Assembly: GCA_015548865.1 (NCBI GenBank)
Contig: JADMXW010000006.1
Location: 124,001-188,000 of the forward strand
DNA from: Serratia marcescens
GTDB taxonomy: Bacteria > Pseudomonadota > Gammaproteobacteria > Enterobacterales > Enterobacteriaceae
Length of the DNA stretch: 64,000 nt
Direction of reading: 5' to 3'
This document shows, piece after piece, positions 42,343 through 50,733 of the stretch. Below the pieces are notes generated by a model. The model had not been told where the DNA came from, did not search any database, and saw nothing but the letters and a program-made list of their open reading frames with translations. The translations under genes were made by a program, and so were the position numbers. How positions within the stretch are numbered: position 1 is the stretch's first letter; every line of letters begins with the position of its first letter.

Positions 42343-43326
42343 ATGCATAAATTCACTAAGGTGCTGGCTGCCATTGGACTGGCGACAGTTATGTCACAAT
42401 CAGCTATGGCTGAAAATCTTAAGCTGGGGTTTCTGGTGAAACAACCGGAAGAACCCTGGTTCCAAACCGAATGGAAATTTGCCGATCAAGCTGGGAAAGA
42501 TCTTGGTTTTGACGTTATCAAGATTGCCGTACCTGATGGCGAAAAAACGCTGAATGCCATCGATAGCCTGGCGGCGAGCGGGGCGAAAGGTTTTGTTATC
42601 TGTACGCCAGATCCTAAATTGGGGCCAGCAATCATCGCCAAGGCGCGCAGCTACGATCTGAAAGTGATCGCCGTGGACGATCAGTTCGTCAACGCCAAAG
42701 GAGAGCCGATGGACACGGTGCCATTAGTCATGATGGCAGCAACCAAAATCGGTGAGCGTCAGGGTGAAGAACTCTGGAAAGAAATGAACAAACGCGGCTG
42801 GAAAGTTGATGAGACGGGGGTCATGGCGATTACCGCCAACGAACTGGATACGGCACGCCGTCGTACTTCTGGTTCGATGGAAGCGCTGAAAGCGGCGGGC
42901 TTCCCAGAAAAACAGATTTATCAGATTCCTACCAAATCCAATGATATCCCCGGCGCATTTGACGCTGCTAACTCGCTGCTGGTGCAGCATCCGAAAGTGA
43001 AAAACTGGCTGATCGTCGGGATGAACGATAACACCGTGCTGGGAGGCGTGCGTGCGACAGAAGGTCAGGGCTTTAAAGCGCCCAACGTGATTGGTATTGG
43101 TATCAATGGCGTAGATGCGGTGAATGAGTTGTCCAAAGGGCAAGCCACTGGCTTCTATGGTTCTCTACTGCCAAGCCCGGACGTGCACGGCTACAAGAGT
43201 ATCCAGATGTTGAATGAGTGGGTTACCAAAGGTGTTGAACCGCAGAAATTCACGGAAGTGACGGATGTGGTGCTGATCACGCGTGAAAACTTCAAAGAAG
43301 AGTTGAAGAAAAAAGGCCTGATGTAA
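42343..43326 (+). CDS. araF: L-arabinose-binding periplasmic protein
   Basis: Soluble receptor of the high-affinity ABC importer AraFGH. 327 residues, with a signal peptide (MHKFTKVLAAIGLATVMSQSAMA, cleavage before ENLKLGF). Mature protein shows VKQPEEPWFQTEWKF, GFVICTPDPKLGPAI, ELDTARRRTSGSMEAL and WLIVGMNDNTVLGGVRA, all lining the sugar cleft in the E. coli protein. GGAG precedes the ATG. Followed by two hairpins before araG, suiting higher expression of the binding protein. Confidence 0.97.
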   Translation: MHKFTKVLAAIGLATVMSQSAMAENLKLGFLVKQPEEPWFQTEWKFADQAGKDLGFDVIKIAVPDGEKTLNAIDSLAASGAKGFVICTPDPKLGPAIIAKARSYDLKVIAVDDQFVNAKGEPMDTVPLVMMAATKIGERQGEELWKEMNKRGWKVDETGVMAITANELDTARRRTSGSMEALKAAGFPEKQIYQIPTKSNDIPGAFDAANSLLVQHPKVKNWLIVGMNDNTVLGGVRATEGQGFKAPNVIGIGINGVDAVNELSKGQATGFYGSLLPSPDVHGYKSIQMLNEWVTKGVEPQKFTEVTDVVLITRENFKEELKKKGLM

Positions 43327-43333
43327 CGACGGG

Positions 43334-43361
43334 GGATGCCGCCTGAATCCAGACGGCATCC
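43334..43361 (+). promoter_or_regulatory. Intercistronic hairpin between araF and araG
   Basis: GGATGCCG / CGGCATCC form an 8-bp stem extended by CTG / CAG after a mismatch, immediately after the araF stop. A second stem CCCTTG / CAAGGG lies at 43395-43410. Such structures commonly stabilise the upstream binding-protein message. Confidence 0.65.
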
Positions 43362-43432
43362 TTAATCGTGTAACCCAATCTTGACTGTGACGACCCCTTG
43401 CCCGCAAGGGTGTCCTCGTGTGGAGCACTACG

Positions 43433-44971
43433 ATGGAACACAACGACATGGCAACATCGTCGCCTTATTTGTCGTTTCACGGCATAGGGAAAATTTTTCC
43501 CGGTGTGAAAGCACTCGATGATATTTCTTTTTCATGCCACGCCGGGCAAATACACGCGTTGATGGGGGAGAATGGGGCGGGTAAATCAACACTGCTGAAG
43601 ATCCTCAGTGGTAACTATCTGCCTTCTTCCGGTGAAGTGCATATTAAAGGCCAGCCGGTCCATTTTGCGAATACCATGGACGCGCTCAACGCTGGCGTGG
43701 CCATTATTTATCAGGAACTGCATCTGGTGCCCGAAATGACCGTGGCTGAGAATATCTATCTGGGCCAGTTGCCGCACAAAAAGGGCATCGTCAATAAAAC
43801 GTTGTTACGTTACGAATCCAAACTGCAACTGGAACATCTCGGGCTGAATATCGATCCTGATACTCCGCTGAAATACCTTTCTATTGGGCAATGGCAAATG
43901 GTGGAAATTGCCAAAGCGCTGGCCCGTAACGCCAAGATTATCGCCTTTGATGAGCCGACAAGTTCGCTTTCTGCGCGTGAAATTGAACAGTTGTTTCGTG
44001 TGATTCGTGAGTTGCGCAGTGAAGGACGGGTGATTTTGTACGTATCCCATCGTATGGAAGAGATTTTCGCGTTGAGCGATGCTATCACCGTGTTTAAGGA
44101 CGGTAAATATGTACGTACCTTTGACGATATGGCGGCGGTGAATCATGAAAAGTTGGTTCAGGCGATGGTGGGACGTGATTTAGGCGATATCTATGGCTAC
44201 GCACCGCGTGAGTTGGGGCCTGAACGCTTCATTCTGCGCGAGGTAAAAGCCCCCGGTGTGAGAAGCCCCATTTCGCTAAGCGTTAAACAAGGCGAGATTG
44301 TTGGCCTGTTTGGGCTGGTGGGCGCAGGGCGCAGTGAATTGATGAAGGCGCTGTTCGGCGGTACGCGGATCACTGCTGGGGAAGTGCTGCTGGACGGTGA
44401 ACGCCAAACGATTAAAACCCCGATGGATGCGATTCGCCAAGGCATTATGCTGTGCCCAGAAGATCGCAAAGCAGACGGTATCATTCCGGTGCACTCGGTA
44501 CGCGATAATATCAACATCAGTGCGCGTCGCAAGAGTCTCAAAGCTGGATTTGTCATTAATAATCAGTGGGAAGAAGAGAACGCAGAGCGCCGAATTCAGG
44601 CGTTAAACATCAAGACCCCTTCCGCCGAACAGTTGATTATGAACCTTTCCGGCGGCAATCAGCAAAAAGCGATTTTAGGTCGCTGGCTCTCCGAAGAGAT
44701 GAAAGTGATCCTGTTGGATGAACCGACGCGCGGTATTGATGTAGGGGCTAAGCATGAGATTTATAACGTGATTTATGCGCTGGCCAAGCAGGGGATCGCG
44801 GTGCTGTTTGCCTCGAGCGATTTACCCGAAGTGCTGGGACTGGCTGACCGTATCATCGTGATGCGCGAAGGTGCCATTTCAGGTGAACTTTCACACGATG
44901 AGGCAAGCGAACAGAAAGCGCTGAGCCTGGCGATGTTACGAACTCCCGAAATCAACTCTGTGGTCGCGTAA
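43433..44971 (+). CDS. araG: L-arabinose ABC transporter ATP-binding protein
   Basis: ATPase of the importer with two tandem nucleotide-binding domains, 512 residues. First Walker [12 protein letters not shown], signature [13 protein letters not shown], Walker B IIAFDEP. The second domain lacks a canonical Walker A, as is usual for this class ([12 protein letters not shown]), and has the signature [12 protein letters not shown] and Walker B VILLDEP. I chose the ATG at 43433, preceded by TGGAG; a GTG at 43418 and an ATG at 43448 are alternatives. Operon with araF and araH. Confidence 0.96.
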   Translation: MEHNDMATSSPYLSFHGIGKIFPGVKALDDISFSCHAGQIHALMGENGAGKSTLLKILSGNYLPSSGEVHIKGQPVHFANTMDALNAGVAIIYQELHLVPEMTVAENIYLGQLPHKKGIVNKTLLRYESKLQLEHLGLNIDPDTPLKYLSIGQWQMVEIAKALARNAKIIAFDEPTSSLSAREIEQLFRVIRELRSEGRVILYVSHRMEEIFALSDAITVFKDGKYVRTFDDMAAVNHEKLVQAMVGRDLGDIYGYAPRELGPERFILREVKAPGVRSPISLSVKQGEIVGLFGLVGAGRSELMKALFGGTRITAGEVLLDGERQTIKTPMDAIRQGIMLCPEDRKADGIIPVHSVRDNINISARRKSLKAGFVINNQWEEENAERRIQALNIKTPSAEQLIMNLSGGNQQKAILGRWLSEEMKVILLDEPTRGIDVGAKHEIYNVIYALAKQGIAVLFASSDLPEVLGLADRIIVMREGAISGELSHDEASEQKALSLAMLRTPEINSVVA

Positions 44972-44991
44972 ACGCGAAGGAGCACACAATT

Positions 44992-45978
44992 ATGTCAACG
45001 GTTACGTCTGCCTCACCTGAGAAAAATAAGCGCGCCGGGGGAATGTCGCGCATCTGGGATAACTACGGCATGCTGGTGGTTTTTGCCGTGCTATTTCTGG
45101 CCTGTGCGCTGTTTGTTCCTAATTTTGCCTCGTTTATTAATATGAAAGGATTAGGACTGGCCATCTCGATGTCAGGGATGGTGGCCTGCGGTATGTTGTT
45201 TTGTTTGGCTTCGGGTGACTTTGATCTGTCAGTGGCTTCGGTCATTGCCTGCGCAGGGGTAACGACCGCCGTGGTCATCAACCTCACTGAAAGCCTGTGG
45301 GTTGGTGTGGGGGCAGGTTTGCTGCTCGGGGTCGCTTTCGGACTGCTCAATGGTTTTGTTATCGCACAGCTAAAAATTAACGCCTTGATTACCACGCTCG
45401 CCACCATGCAGATTGCGCGCGGTTTAGCGTATATCATTTCTGATGGTAAGGCGGTAGGGATTGTCGACGAGCGTTTCTTTACGCTGGGCTACGCCAATTG
45501 GCTGGGTTTGCCTGCGCCAATTTGGATAACAGTGGTATGTATGATTCTGTTTGGCCTGTTGCTGAATAAAACCACCTTTGGCCGTAATACGTTGGCAATT
45601 GGTGGCAATGAGGAAGCGGCGCGTTTGGCTGGGGTGCCGGTTGTTCGTACCAAGATCATTATTTTTGCCCTTTCAGGATTAGTCTCTGCGGCAGCTGGGA
45701 TCATTTTGGCATCACGTATGACCAGCGGGCAGCCAATGACCTCTATCGGTTATGAACTGATCGTAATCTCTGCCTGCGTGCTGGGCGGGGTTTCTCTGAA
45801 AGGGGGGATTGGCAAGATTTCCTACGTAGTGGCAGGGGTGCTCATCCTTGGCACGGTAGAAAATGCGATGAACTTGCTTAACATTTCGCCGTTTGCCCAG
45901 TATGTGGTACGTGGCTTGATTCTGCTGGCCGCTGTGATTTTTGACCGTTACAAACAAATGGCGAAAAAAACCGTCTAG
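44992..45978 (+). CDS. araH: L-arabinose ABC transporter permease
   Basis: Inner-membrane channel of the arabinose importer, 328 residues with about eight to ten membrane segments. FASFINMKGLGLAISMSGMV, LASGDFDLSVASVIACAGV and GGVSLKGGIGKISYVVAGV are typical of the AraH/RbsC permease family. GAAGGAG precedes the ATG, 20 bases after araG. Last gene of araFGH. Confidence 0.97.
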   Translation: MSTVTSASPEKNKRAGGMSRIWDNYGMLVVFAVLFLACALFVPNFASFINMKGLGLAISMSGMVACGMLFCLASGDFDLSVASVIACAGVTTAVVINLTESLWVGVGAGLLLGVAFGLLNGFVIAQLKINALITTLATMQIARGLAYIISDGKAVGIVDERFFTLGYANWLGLPAPIWITVVCMILFGLLLNKTTFGRNTLAIGGNEEAARLAGVPVVRTKIIIFALSGLVSAAAGIILASRMTSGQPMTSIGYELIVISACVLGGVSLKGGIGKISYVVAGVLILGTVENAMNLLNISPFAQYVVRGLILLAAVIFDRYKQMAKKTV

Positions 45979-46034
45979 CAGCATTACCGATACGCTATTT
46001 ATAAGCTATCAGTAATAGAGAAGATATTGGGTGT

Positions 46035-46055
46035 AAGTGACAATGTCACTTTTTT
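46035..46055 (+). terminator. Terminator after araH
   Basis: AAGTGAC / GTCACTT form a 7-bp stem with loop AAT, followed by TTTT and then ACGG, 56 bases after the araH stop and before araC. The stem is also a perfect matS site. Confidence 0.65.
46037..46049. other. matS site (MatP binding) between araH and araC
   Basis: GTGACAATGTCAC fits the consensus GTGACRNYGTCAC at all positions. It coincides with the araFGH terminator stem. Confidence 0.85.
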
Positions 46056-46099
46056 ACGGCACCCGATTCTGTTAACACCCGATGATTCCCGGAGGGCCG

Positions 46100-47038
46100 A
46101 TGTACCAGCGTATGACACATGAATCGCAATCAAACCCGTTGCTGCCAGGCTATTCTTTTAACGCCTATCTGGTCGCGGGCTTAACGCCCATTCTTGCTGA
46201 TGGCCCTCTTGATTTCTTTATTGACCGTCCAGACGGAATGAAAGGGTATATCATCAATCTGACGATCAAAGGGCAAGGGCGTGTATCTGACGGCGAGACG
46301 GACTTTTTCTGTAATCCGGGGGATTTGCTGCTGTTCCCGCCAAAATCAAAACACTTTTATGGTCGCTCGCCTCACAGTGATTGTTGGTATCACCGTTGGG
46401 TCTATTTTCGTCCACGAGCCTACTGGGCAGATTGGCTAGAGTGGCACAGTAAACAGTGTGACATTGGCCGCCTGACATTGCCTAACAACCACCTGTTGCT
46501 GGAGTTTGATCGCTTATTTGCCAATATTGAGCAGACCCATCGTTCAGGGCGGCGTTTCTCGGAAGAACTGGGGATGAACCTATTGGAACGGTTGCTGATC
46601 CGTGCCATGGAGGAAGATCCGCAAAGTCCGCAGCGCATTATGGATCCGCGTGTCATTGAAGCGTGCCAGTTTATTACCAGTAATCTTTCCGGAGAATTAC
46701 GCATTGATGAAGTGGCCCGCCACGTTTGCTTATCGCCATCGCGTTTGGCCCATCTTTTCCGCGAGCAGGTCGGTGTGAATATTTTGCGTTGGCGTGAAGA
46801 TCAACGCGTTATTCGCGCCAAACTGTTACTGCAAACCACACAAGAATCCATTGCCAATATTGGGCGAGTGGTTGGTTATGATGATCAGCTCTATTTTTCT
46901 CGCGTATTCCGCAAACGTGTTGGTGTCAGCCCGAGTGATTTTCGTCGTCGCAGTAGTGAAATAAATTATCCTGCTACAGCAAAGACGGAGTCAATCGGGT
47001 GGCATGAGCACCCTACTCAGCGGGTTGTTGGAGGATAA
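46100..47038 (+). CDS. araC: AraC, arabinose operon regulator
   Basis: Arabinose-responsive activator/repressor, 312 residues (E. coli 292). N-terminal sugar-binding and dimerisation cupin: [54 protein letters not shown]-terminal two helix-turn-helices: [19 protein letters not shown] and [19 protein letters not shown]. The tail after the second motif is about 20 residues longer than in E. coli. I chose the ATG at 46100 because GGAGG lies 5 bases upstream; the ATG at 46112 is another choice. Lies downstream of araFGH rather than beside araBA. Confidence 0.95.
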   Translation: MYQRMTHESQSNPLLPGYSFNAYLVAGLTPILADGPLDFFIDRPDGMKGYIINLTIKGQGRVSDGETDFFCNPGDLLLFPPKSKHFYGRSPHSDCWYHRWVYFRPRAYWADWLEWHSKQCDIGRLTLPNNHLLLEFDRLFANIEQTHRSGRRFSEELGMNLLERLLIRAMEEDPQSPQRIMDPRVIEACQFITSNLSGELRIDEVARHVCLSPSRLAHLFREQVGVNILRWREDQRVIRAKLLLQTTQESIANIGRVVGYDDQLYFSRVFRKRVGVSPSDFRRRSSEINYPATAKTESIGWHEHPTQRVVGG

Positions 47039-47057
47039 TATACGTGTCATGTTTCAC

Positions 47058-47106
47058 GTTGCATGGGGGGCAGCCGGGATTCTCTCCTTTTCTTCCACCA
47101 TGCAAC
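47058..47106 (+). terminator. Possible terminator after araC
   Basis: GTTGCATGG (47058-47066) and CCATGCAAC (47098-47106) are perfect 9-bp inverted copies with 31 bases between. The loop is long, and the tail is not T-rich. Confidence 0.4.
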
Positions 47107-47184
47107 TGGAATTGTTTAGAGGATAGAATAAAAAACTATGCTCAAAGTCGGGCATTGGCATATCATTGAGTATTACTTAACTTT

Positions 47185-48084
47185 CTACTTTTTGTTGACA
47201 AATTGTGCATTGGCAAAAAATGTCTTTTTAACCAATGAGCTTCGGATGTCGTCATTAGCAATTAGGCGTGTTTTATGAATAAATTTTCCTGTTGTTCTTC
47301 CCGCACCATGATAGCCAGTTACAACAGAAGAGTGAAAGCCTTTATAAAAAAGTAACTCACTCATTTTTTCACAAAATGATGCCTCTCCTACGATGTTGGA
47401 TGCCTTTTCTAGATCATCCTTGTGTGCCGATTCGGGTATCTCAATATCAGCGCTGTAACATGAATTTATACGTATATCATTGAATCTCTTCGATAAATTA
47501 TGTTTGCATAGGTTGTCAATCAGCGTCATTACTGAAATTGTTTGTGAATTTACATCTTGTGTAGCACCGAGTTCATGATAGTTTTTTTTACCATGACCAG
47601 TAATATACAGTTTCTCAGTTTCTTTTAATTTTTTTATATTTCTGGCACACAAAGTTTTTATTTTTTGTAACGTTGTAATATGAATGGATATCAATGTGAT
47701 TTGATCTTTAATAGCACAAAAAAATTCACTTGACAATGTATTTTTTGTGCCACTGTTATTAATGAGTATATTATATCCATCATTTAAAGTATCTAACATG
47801 TTTTTGAGAGTTGTAATTTTATTATTAATCAGTTTGTCTGCTTTTTCTTTATCTTCGATAAATACAGGGTATAATGATTTGCCATTTATGTGACGGCGAA
47901 AATTTAACCCGATAATTTGATCGGGGAAATCATCTGAAAGCAATGGCGCATAGACATATCCATTTTTTTGTTTTAATTCCGTAGGAGAGTTTGATATTTT
48001 TAGTAGATTACTGCACTCAGGTTTATCAACGTATGAACAAGCAGCTTTTTCTATTATTTGATTTTCTATATCGACAATTTTCAT
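47185..48084 (-). CDS. Orphan protein with clan CD (C80/OspB-like) cysteine protease signature
   Basis: A 299-residue protein I cannot assign to a named gene. It is strikingly AT-rich and Lys/Asn/Ile-rich compared with its neighbours. Residues 159-166 read LYITGHGK and residues 204-212 read DIRINSCYSA, so His164 (in Gly-His-Gly) and Cys209 (after Asn-Ser) form a plausible catalytic pair 45 residues apart. The same His-Gly and hydrophobic-beta-strand-then-Cys layout defines autoprocessing domains of clostridial and MARTX toxins (C80) and the effector OspB; the TcdB pair (His653, Cys698) is also 45 apart. Asp98 sits at the spacing of the TcdB Asp587, though this may be chance. No signal peptide or membrane segment is evident, and no Shine-Dalgarno is clear. 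A secreted effector or toxin is a hypothesis. Confidence 0.6.
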   Translation of the reverse strand: MKIVDIENQIIEKAACSYVDKPECSNLLKISNSPTELKQKNGYVYAPLLSDDFPDQIIGLNFRRHINGKSLYPVFIEDKEKADKLINNKITTLKNMLDTLNDGYNILINNSGTKNTLSSEFFCAIKDQITLISIHITTLQKIKTLCARNIKKLKETEKLYITGHGKKNYHELGATQDVNSQTISVMTLIDNLCKHNLSKRFNDIRINSCYSADIEIPESAHKDDLEKASNIVGEASFCEKMSELLFYKGFHSSVVTGYHGAGRTTGKFIHKTRLIANDDIRSSLVKKTFFANAQFVNKK

Positions 48085-48374
48085 GTTTATTATTAGATGT
48101 GTTATATTGGTTTTTTATAACTGTTTTTTTGATGAGGATGAATGTACCTTAATATTCTGAAAGCGTATTTAAAAAATCAATCAACCATATGAAAATAAAA
48201 ATTCCACTGGCTTTTTTTTCTTATTAGCCTGTATCTCACTCTCCCTGAGTATCAACGCCTTTCGTCAGTAGGACTGCATGCATTCCTCACAATTGTTCTC
48301 TAAGTGCGTTTTCGGTAATGCTATACTCAGGTTAATCGTTTTCTAACAAGAATAGGGTAACCGAGGGGACATTC
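48085..48374. other. AT-rich intergenic region between orphan gene and ydgJ
   Basis: About 290 bases of low GC at the orphan-gene side. A short frame from ATG at 48189 (MKIKIPLAFF) runs into an 8-T tract and stops; one added T would extend it to a 27-residue signal-peptide-like product. The ydgJ promoter should lie in the right third. I see no HrpL-type promoter motif. Confidence 0.4.
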
Positions 48375-49421
48375 ATGAGTGATACGATTCGTGTAGGACT
48401 GGTTGGATATGGATATGCCAGCAAAACATTTCATGCACCGTTGATTACCGCCGTGCCGGGTATGGAGCTGATCGCTGTGTCGAGCAGTGACGCGCAGAAA
48501 GTGCATGCAGATTGGTCCAACGTCACTGTGGTTGACGATCCACAGGCGCTGTTCAGCCGGTCAGATATTGATCTGGTCGTCATTCCAACGCCTAACGAAA
48601 CTCATTTCCCTTTAGCAAAACAAGCATTGCTGGCCGGCAAACACGTTGTGGTGGATAAACCCTTCACCGTGACGTTGTCACAAGCTAAAGAACTGGCGCA
48701 GGTAGCTACTCACAGTGGCAAGTTATTGTCTGTGTTTCACAACCGTCGCTGGGATAGTGATTTCCTCACATTAAAACAGTTACTCCACAGCGGCGTATTA
48801 GGTGAAGTGGTCTACGTGGAATCGCATTTTGATCGTTTTCGCCCTGAGGTGCGCCAGCGTTGGCGTGAAGATGGCAGCGTGGGGAGCGGGATCTGGTATG
48901 ATTTGGGACCACATTTATTAGATCAAGCCGTACAACTGTTCGGCTTGCCGGTGGCAATCAATGTGGATTTAGCGCAACTACGGCCCGGTGGCAAAGCAAC
49001 GGACTATTTTCATGCCACCTTGATTTACCCACTTCGGCGTGTTGTGTTGCACGCCAGTATGCTGGTGGCTGCCGAATCTGCGCGGTACACGATTCATGGC
49101 ACTAAGGGCAGTTTCATCAAATATGGTCTTGATCCGCAAGAGGATCGTTTGAAGGCTGGTGTTCGTCTGCCGCAAGCAGATTGGGGGGAGGATTCACGTC
49201 ATGGTCTGTTAACCTTGCATCATGAGGGGGTTATGGTGGAACAGGCGGTAACTTCCTTGCCCGGTAACTATCCTGCCTATTACGCGGCAGTTCGCGATGC
49301 GCTTCAAGGTAAGGGGGAGAACCCTGTGCCCGCGGAGCAGGCTATTCAGGTGATGGAGTTGATTGAGCTTGGTTTGCTTTCACATCAGGAACGGCGTGCC
49401 GTGGTGGTTAAAAACGAGTAA
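48375..49421 (+). CDS. ydgJ: YdgJ, Gfo/Idh/MocA-family oxidoreductase
   Basis: NAD(P)-dependent oxidoreductase of 348 residues (E. coli YdgJ about 346). N-terminal Rossmann motif VGLVGYGYASKTFHAPLI, then PTPNETHFPLAKQALLAGKH and the EKP-type motif as VVVDKPF, then GSGIWYDLGPHLLDQAVQLF. Substrate unknown. GAGGGG precedes the ATG. A perfect matS (48669-48681) lies within the gene. Confidence 0.95.
   Translation: MSDTIRVGLVGYGYASKTFHAPLITAVPGMELIAVSSSDAQKVHADWSNVTVVDDPQALFSRSDIDLVVIPTPNETHFPLAKQALLAGKHVVVDKPFTVTLSQAKELAQVATHSGKLLSVFHNRRWDSDFLTLKQLLHSGVLGEVVYVESHFDRFRPEVRQRWREDGSVGSGIWYDLGPHLLDQAVQLFGLPVAINVDLAQLRPGGKATDYFHATLIYPLRRVVLHASMLVAAESARYTIHGTKGSFIKYGLDPQEDRLKAGVRLPQADWGEDSRHGLLTLHHEGVMVEQAVTSLPGNYPAYYAAVRDALQGKGENPVPAEQAIQVMELIELGLLSHQERRAVVVKNE
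48669..48681. other. matS site (MatP binding), inside ydgJ
   Basis: GTGACGTTGTCAC fits the consensus GTGACRNYGTCAC at every position, 2.6 kb from the site at 46037. Confidence 0.85.
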
Positions 49422-49559
49422 TGCTTGTTTGTATAGATGCATCGCCGTTATTACCCGTTATTTCCTTATAATGAAAGATATTTTTTGATATCGTTGGCAA
49501 TTTGTTGATAAAGGCGATCGTAAGATCGCCTGTATTTTTTTTAACAGCAGGTTCTCGCA

Positions 49560-50570
49560 ATGGCTTCCTTCCCTCCACTGTCATGGTTGCAACGTCTTCG
49601 CATTGATAAATTTTTATTGGTATTGATTGTAGTCGTGCTGACTGCATCGGTGTTCCCGTGTGAAGGTAACGTAAAAACCTTCTTTGAATATTTGACCACG
49701 GCAGCCATCGCGCTGTTGTTTTTTATGCATGGGGCTAAGCTCTCTCGTGAAGCCATTACGGCAGGGATGGGACATTGGCGTTTACACCTGGTGGTGTTTG
49801 CTAGCACTTTTGTGCTCTTTCCATTGCTGGGTATGGGAATGACTGCGTTGGTGCCTACGGTATTGACACCGACGCTCTATCTTGGGTTTCTCTACCTTTG
49901 TGCGCTGCCTGCCACAGTGCAATCGGCGATAGCCTATACCTCAATGGCCGGAGGCAACGTCGCTGCTGCCATTTGTAGCGCCTCAGCGTCCAGCATTCTT
50001 GGCGTGTTTTTATCTCCGATTCTGGTGGGATTGTTGATGCATACTCAAGGTGGGGAGACGGACACGCTGCACGCGATTGGCTCGATTATTCTGCAACTAA
50101 TGGTGCCGTTTGTGTTAGGGCATCTTTCCCGCCCGTTGATCGCAGGTTGGGTTGAGCGCCACCGCAAACTGATTAATGTCACTGACCGCTCTTCGATTCT
50201 TCTAGTGGTGTATGTGGCATTCAGTGAAGCCGTGGTGCAGGGGATCTGGACGCAAATCAACGGTTGGTCACTGCTTGCGGTGGTAGCTTGTTCAATTGTG
50301 CTGTTAGCAATTGTGTTGGTTGTCAACACGTTGGCGGCTCGCAAATTGGGTTTTAATACTGCTGATGAAATTACCATTGTGTTCTGCGGCTCCAAAAAGA
50401 GCCTGGCGAATGGTATTCCTATGGCCAACGTGCTGTTTCCTGCTGCGGCTGTCGGGGCAATGGTGTTGCCTTTGATGATATTCCATCAGATTCAATTGAT
50501 GGTGTGTGCCGCTTTAGCACAGCGTTATGCAAAGAGAAAAGCCAGCGCGCAGTCGGTAAAATCAGCGTGA
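49560..50570 (+). CDS. YfeH-family bile acid:sodium symporter-like transporter
   Basis: Polytopic membrane protein of 336 residues with about ten membrane segments, in the SBF-like (YfeH, PF13593 type) branch. LTTAAIALLFFMHGAKLSREA, ALPATVQSAIAYTSMAGGNVAAA and CGSKKSLANGIPMANVLFP are typical; the last includes the conserved discontinuous-helix region. Substrate not known. Starts 138 bases after ydgJ; may be transcribed with it or from its own promoter. Confidence 0.88.
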   Translation: MASFPPLSWLQRLRIDKFLLVLIVVVLTASVFPCEGNVKTFFEYLTTAAIALLFFMHGAKLSREAITAGMGHWRLHLVVFASTFVLFPLLGMGMTALVPTVLTPTLYLGFLYLCALPATVQSAIAYTSMAGGNVAAAICSASASSILGVFLSPILVGLLMHTQGGETDTLHAIGSIILQLMVPFVLGHLSRPLIAGWVERHRKLINVTDRSSILLVVYVAFSEAVVQGIWTQINGWSLLAVVACSIVLLAIVLVVNTLAARKLGFNTADEITIVFCGSKKSLANGIPMANVLFPAAAVGAMVLPLMIFHQIQLMVCAALAQRYAKRKASAQSVKSA

Positions 50571-50598
50571 GAGTGTAAACACCGAGTAGATTCATCTC

Positions 50599-50621
50599 AG
50601 GCCGGTTTTCGTGACCGGCCT
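50599..50621 (+). terminator. Terminator after the YfeH-like gene
   Basis: Perfect 8-bp stem AGGCCGGT / ACCGGCCT with a 7-base loop, 29 bases after the stop. Tail CGTTCATTAC is moderately T-rich. Confidence 0.65.
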
Positions 50622-50733
50622 CGTTCATTACTCTCCTGAGTAAAAATCGTTTTCTGCATTATATAATTGTAAAAAGCATCAATACTCCTCAAACGTAGGT
50701 TGTTTCGGTTGATATCTATACTGAGGATGTGGT

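Noticed and set aside
48085-48374. HrpL-type promoter for the orphan protease-like gene
   Set aside because: I looked for GGAACC and CCAC elements with proper spacing on the minus strand and found none; a type III effector role therefore has no promoter support.
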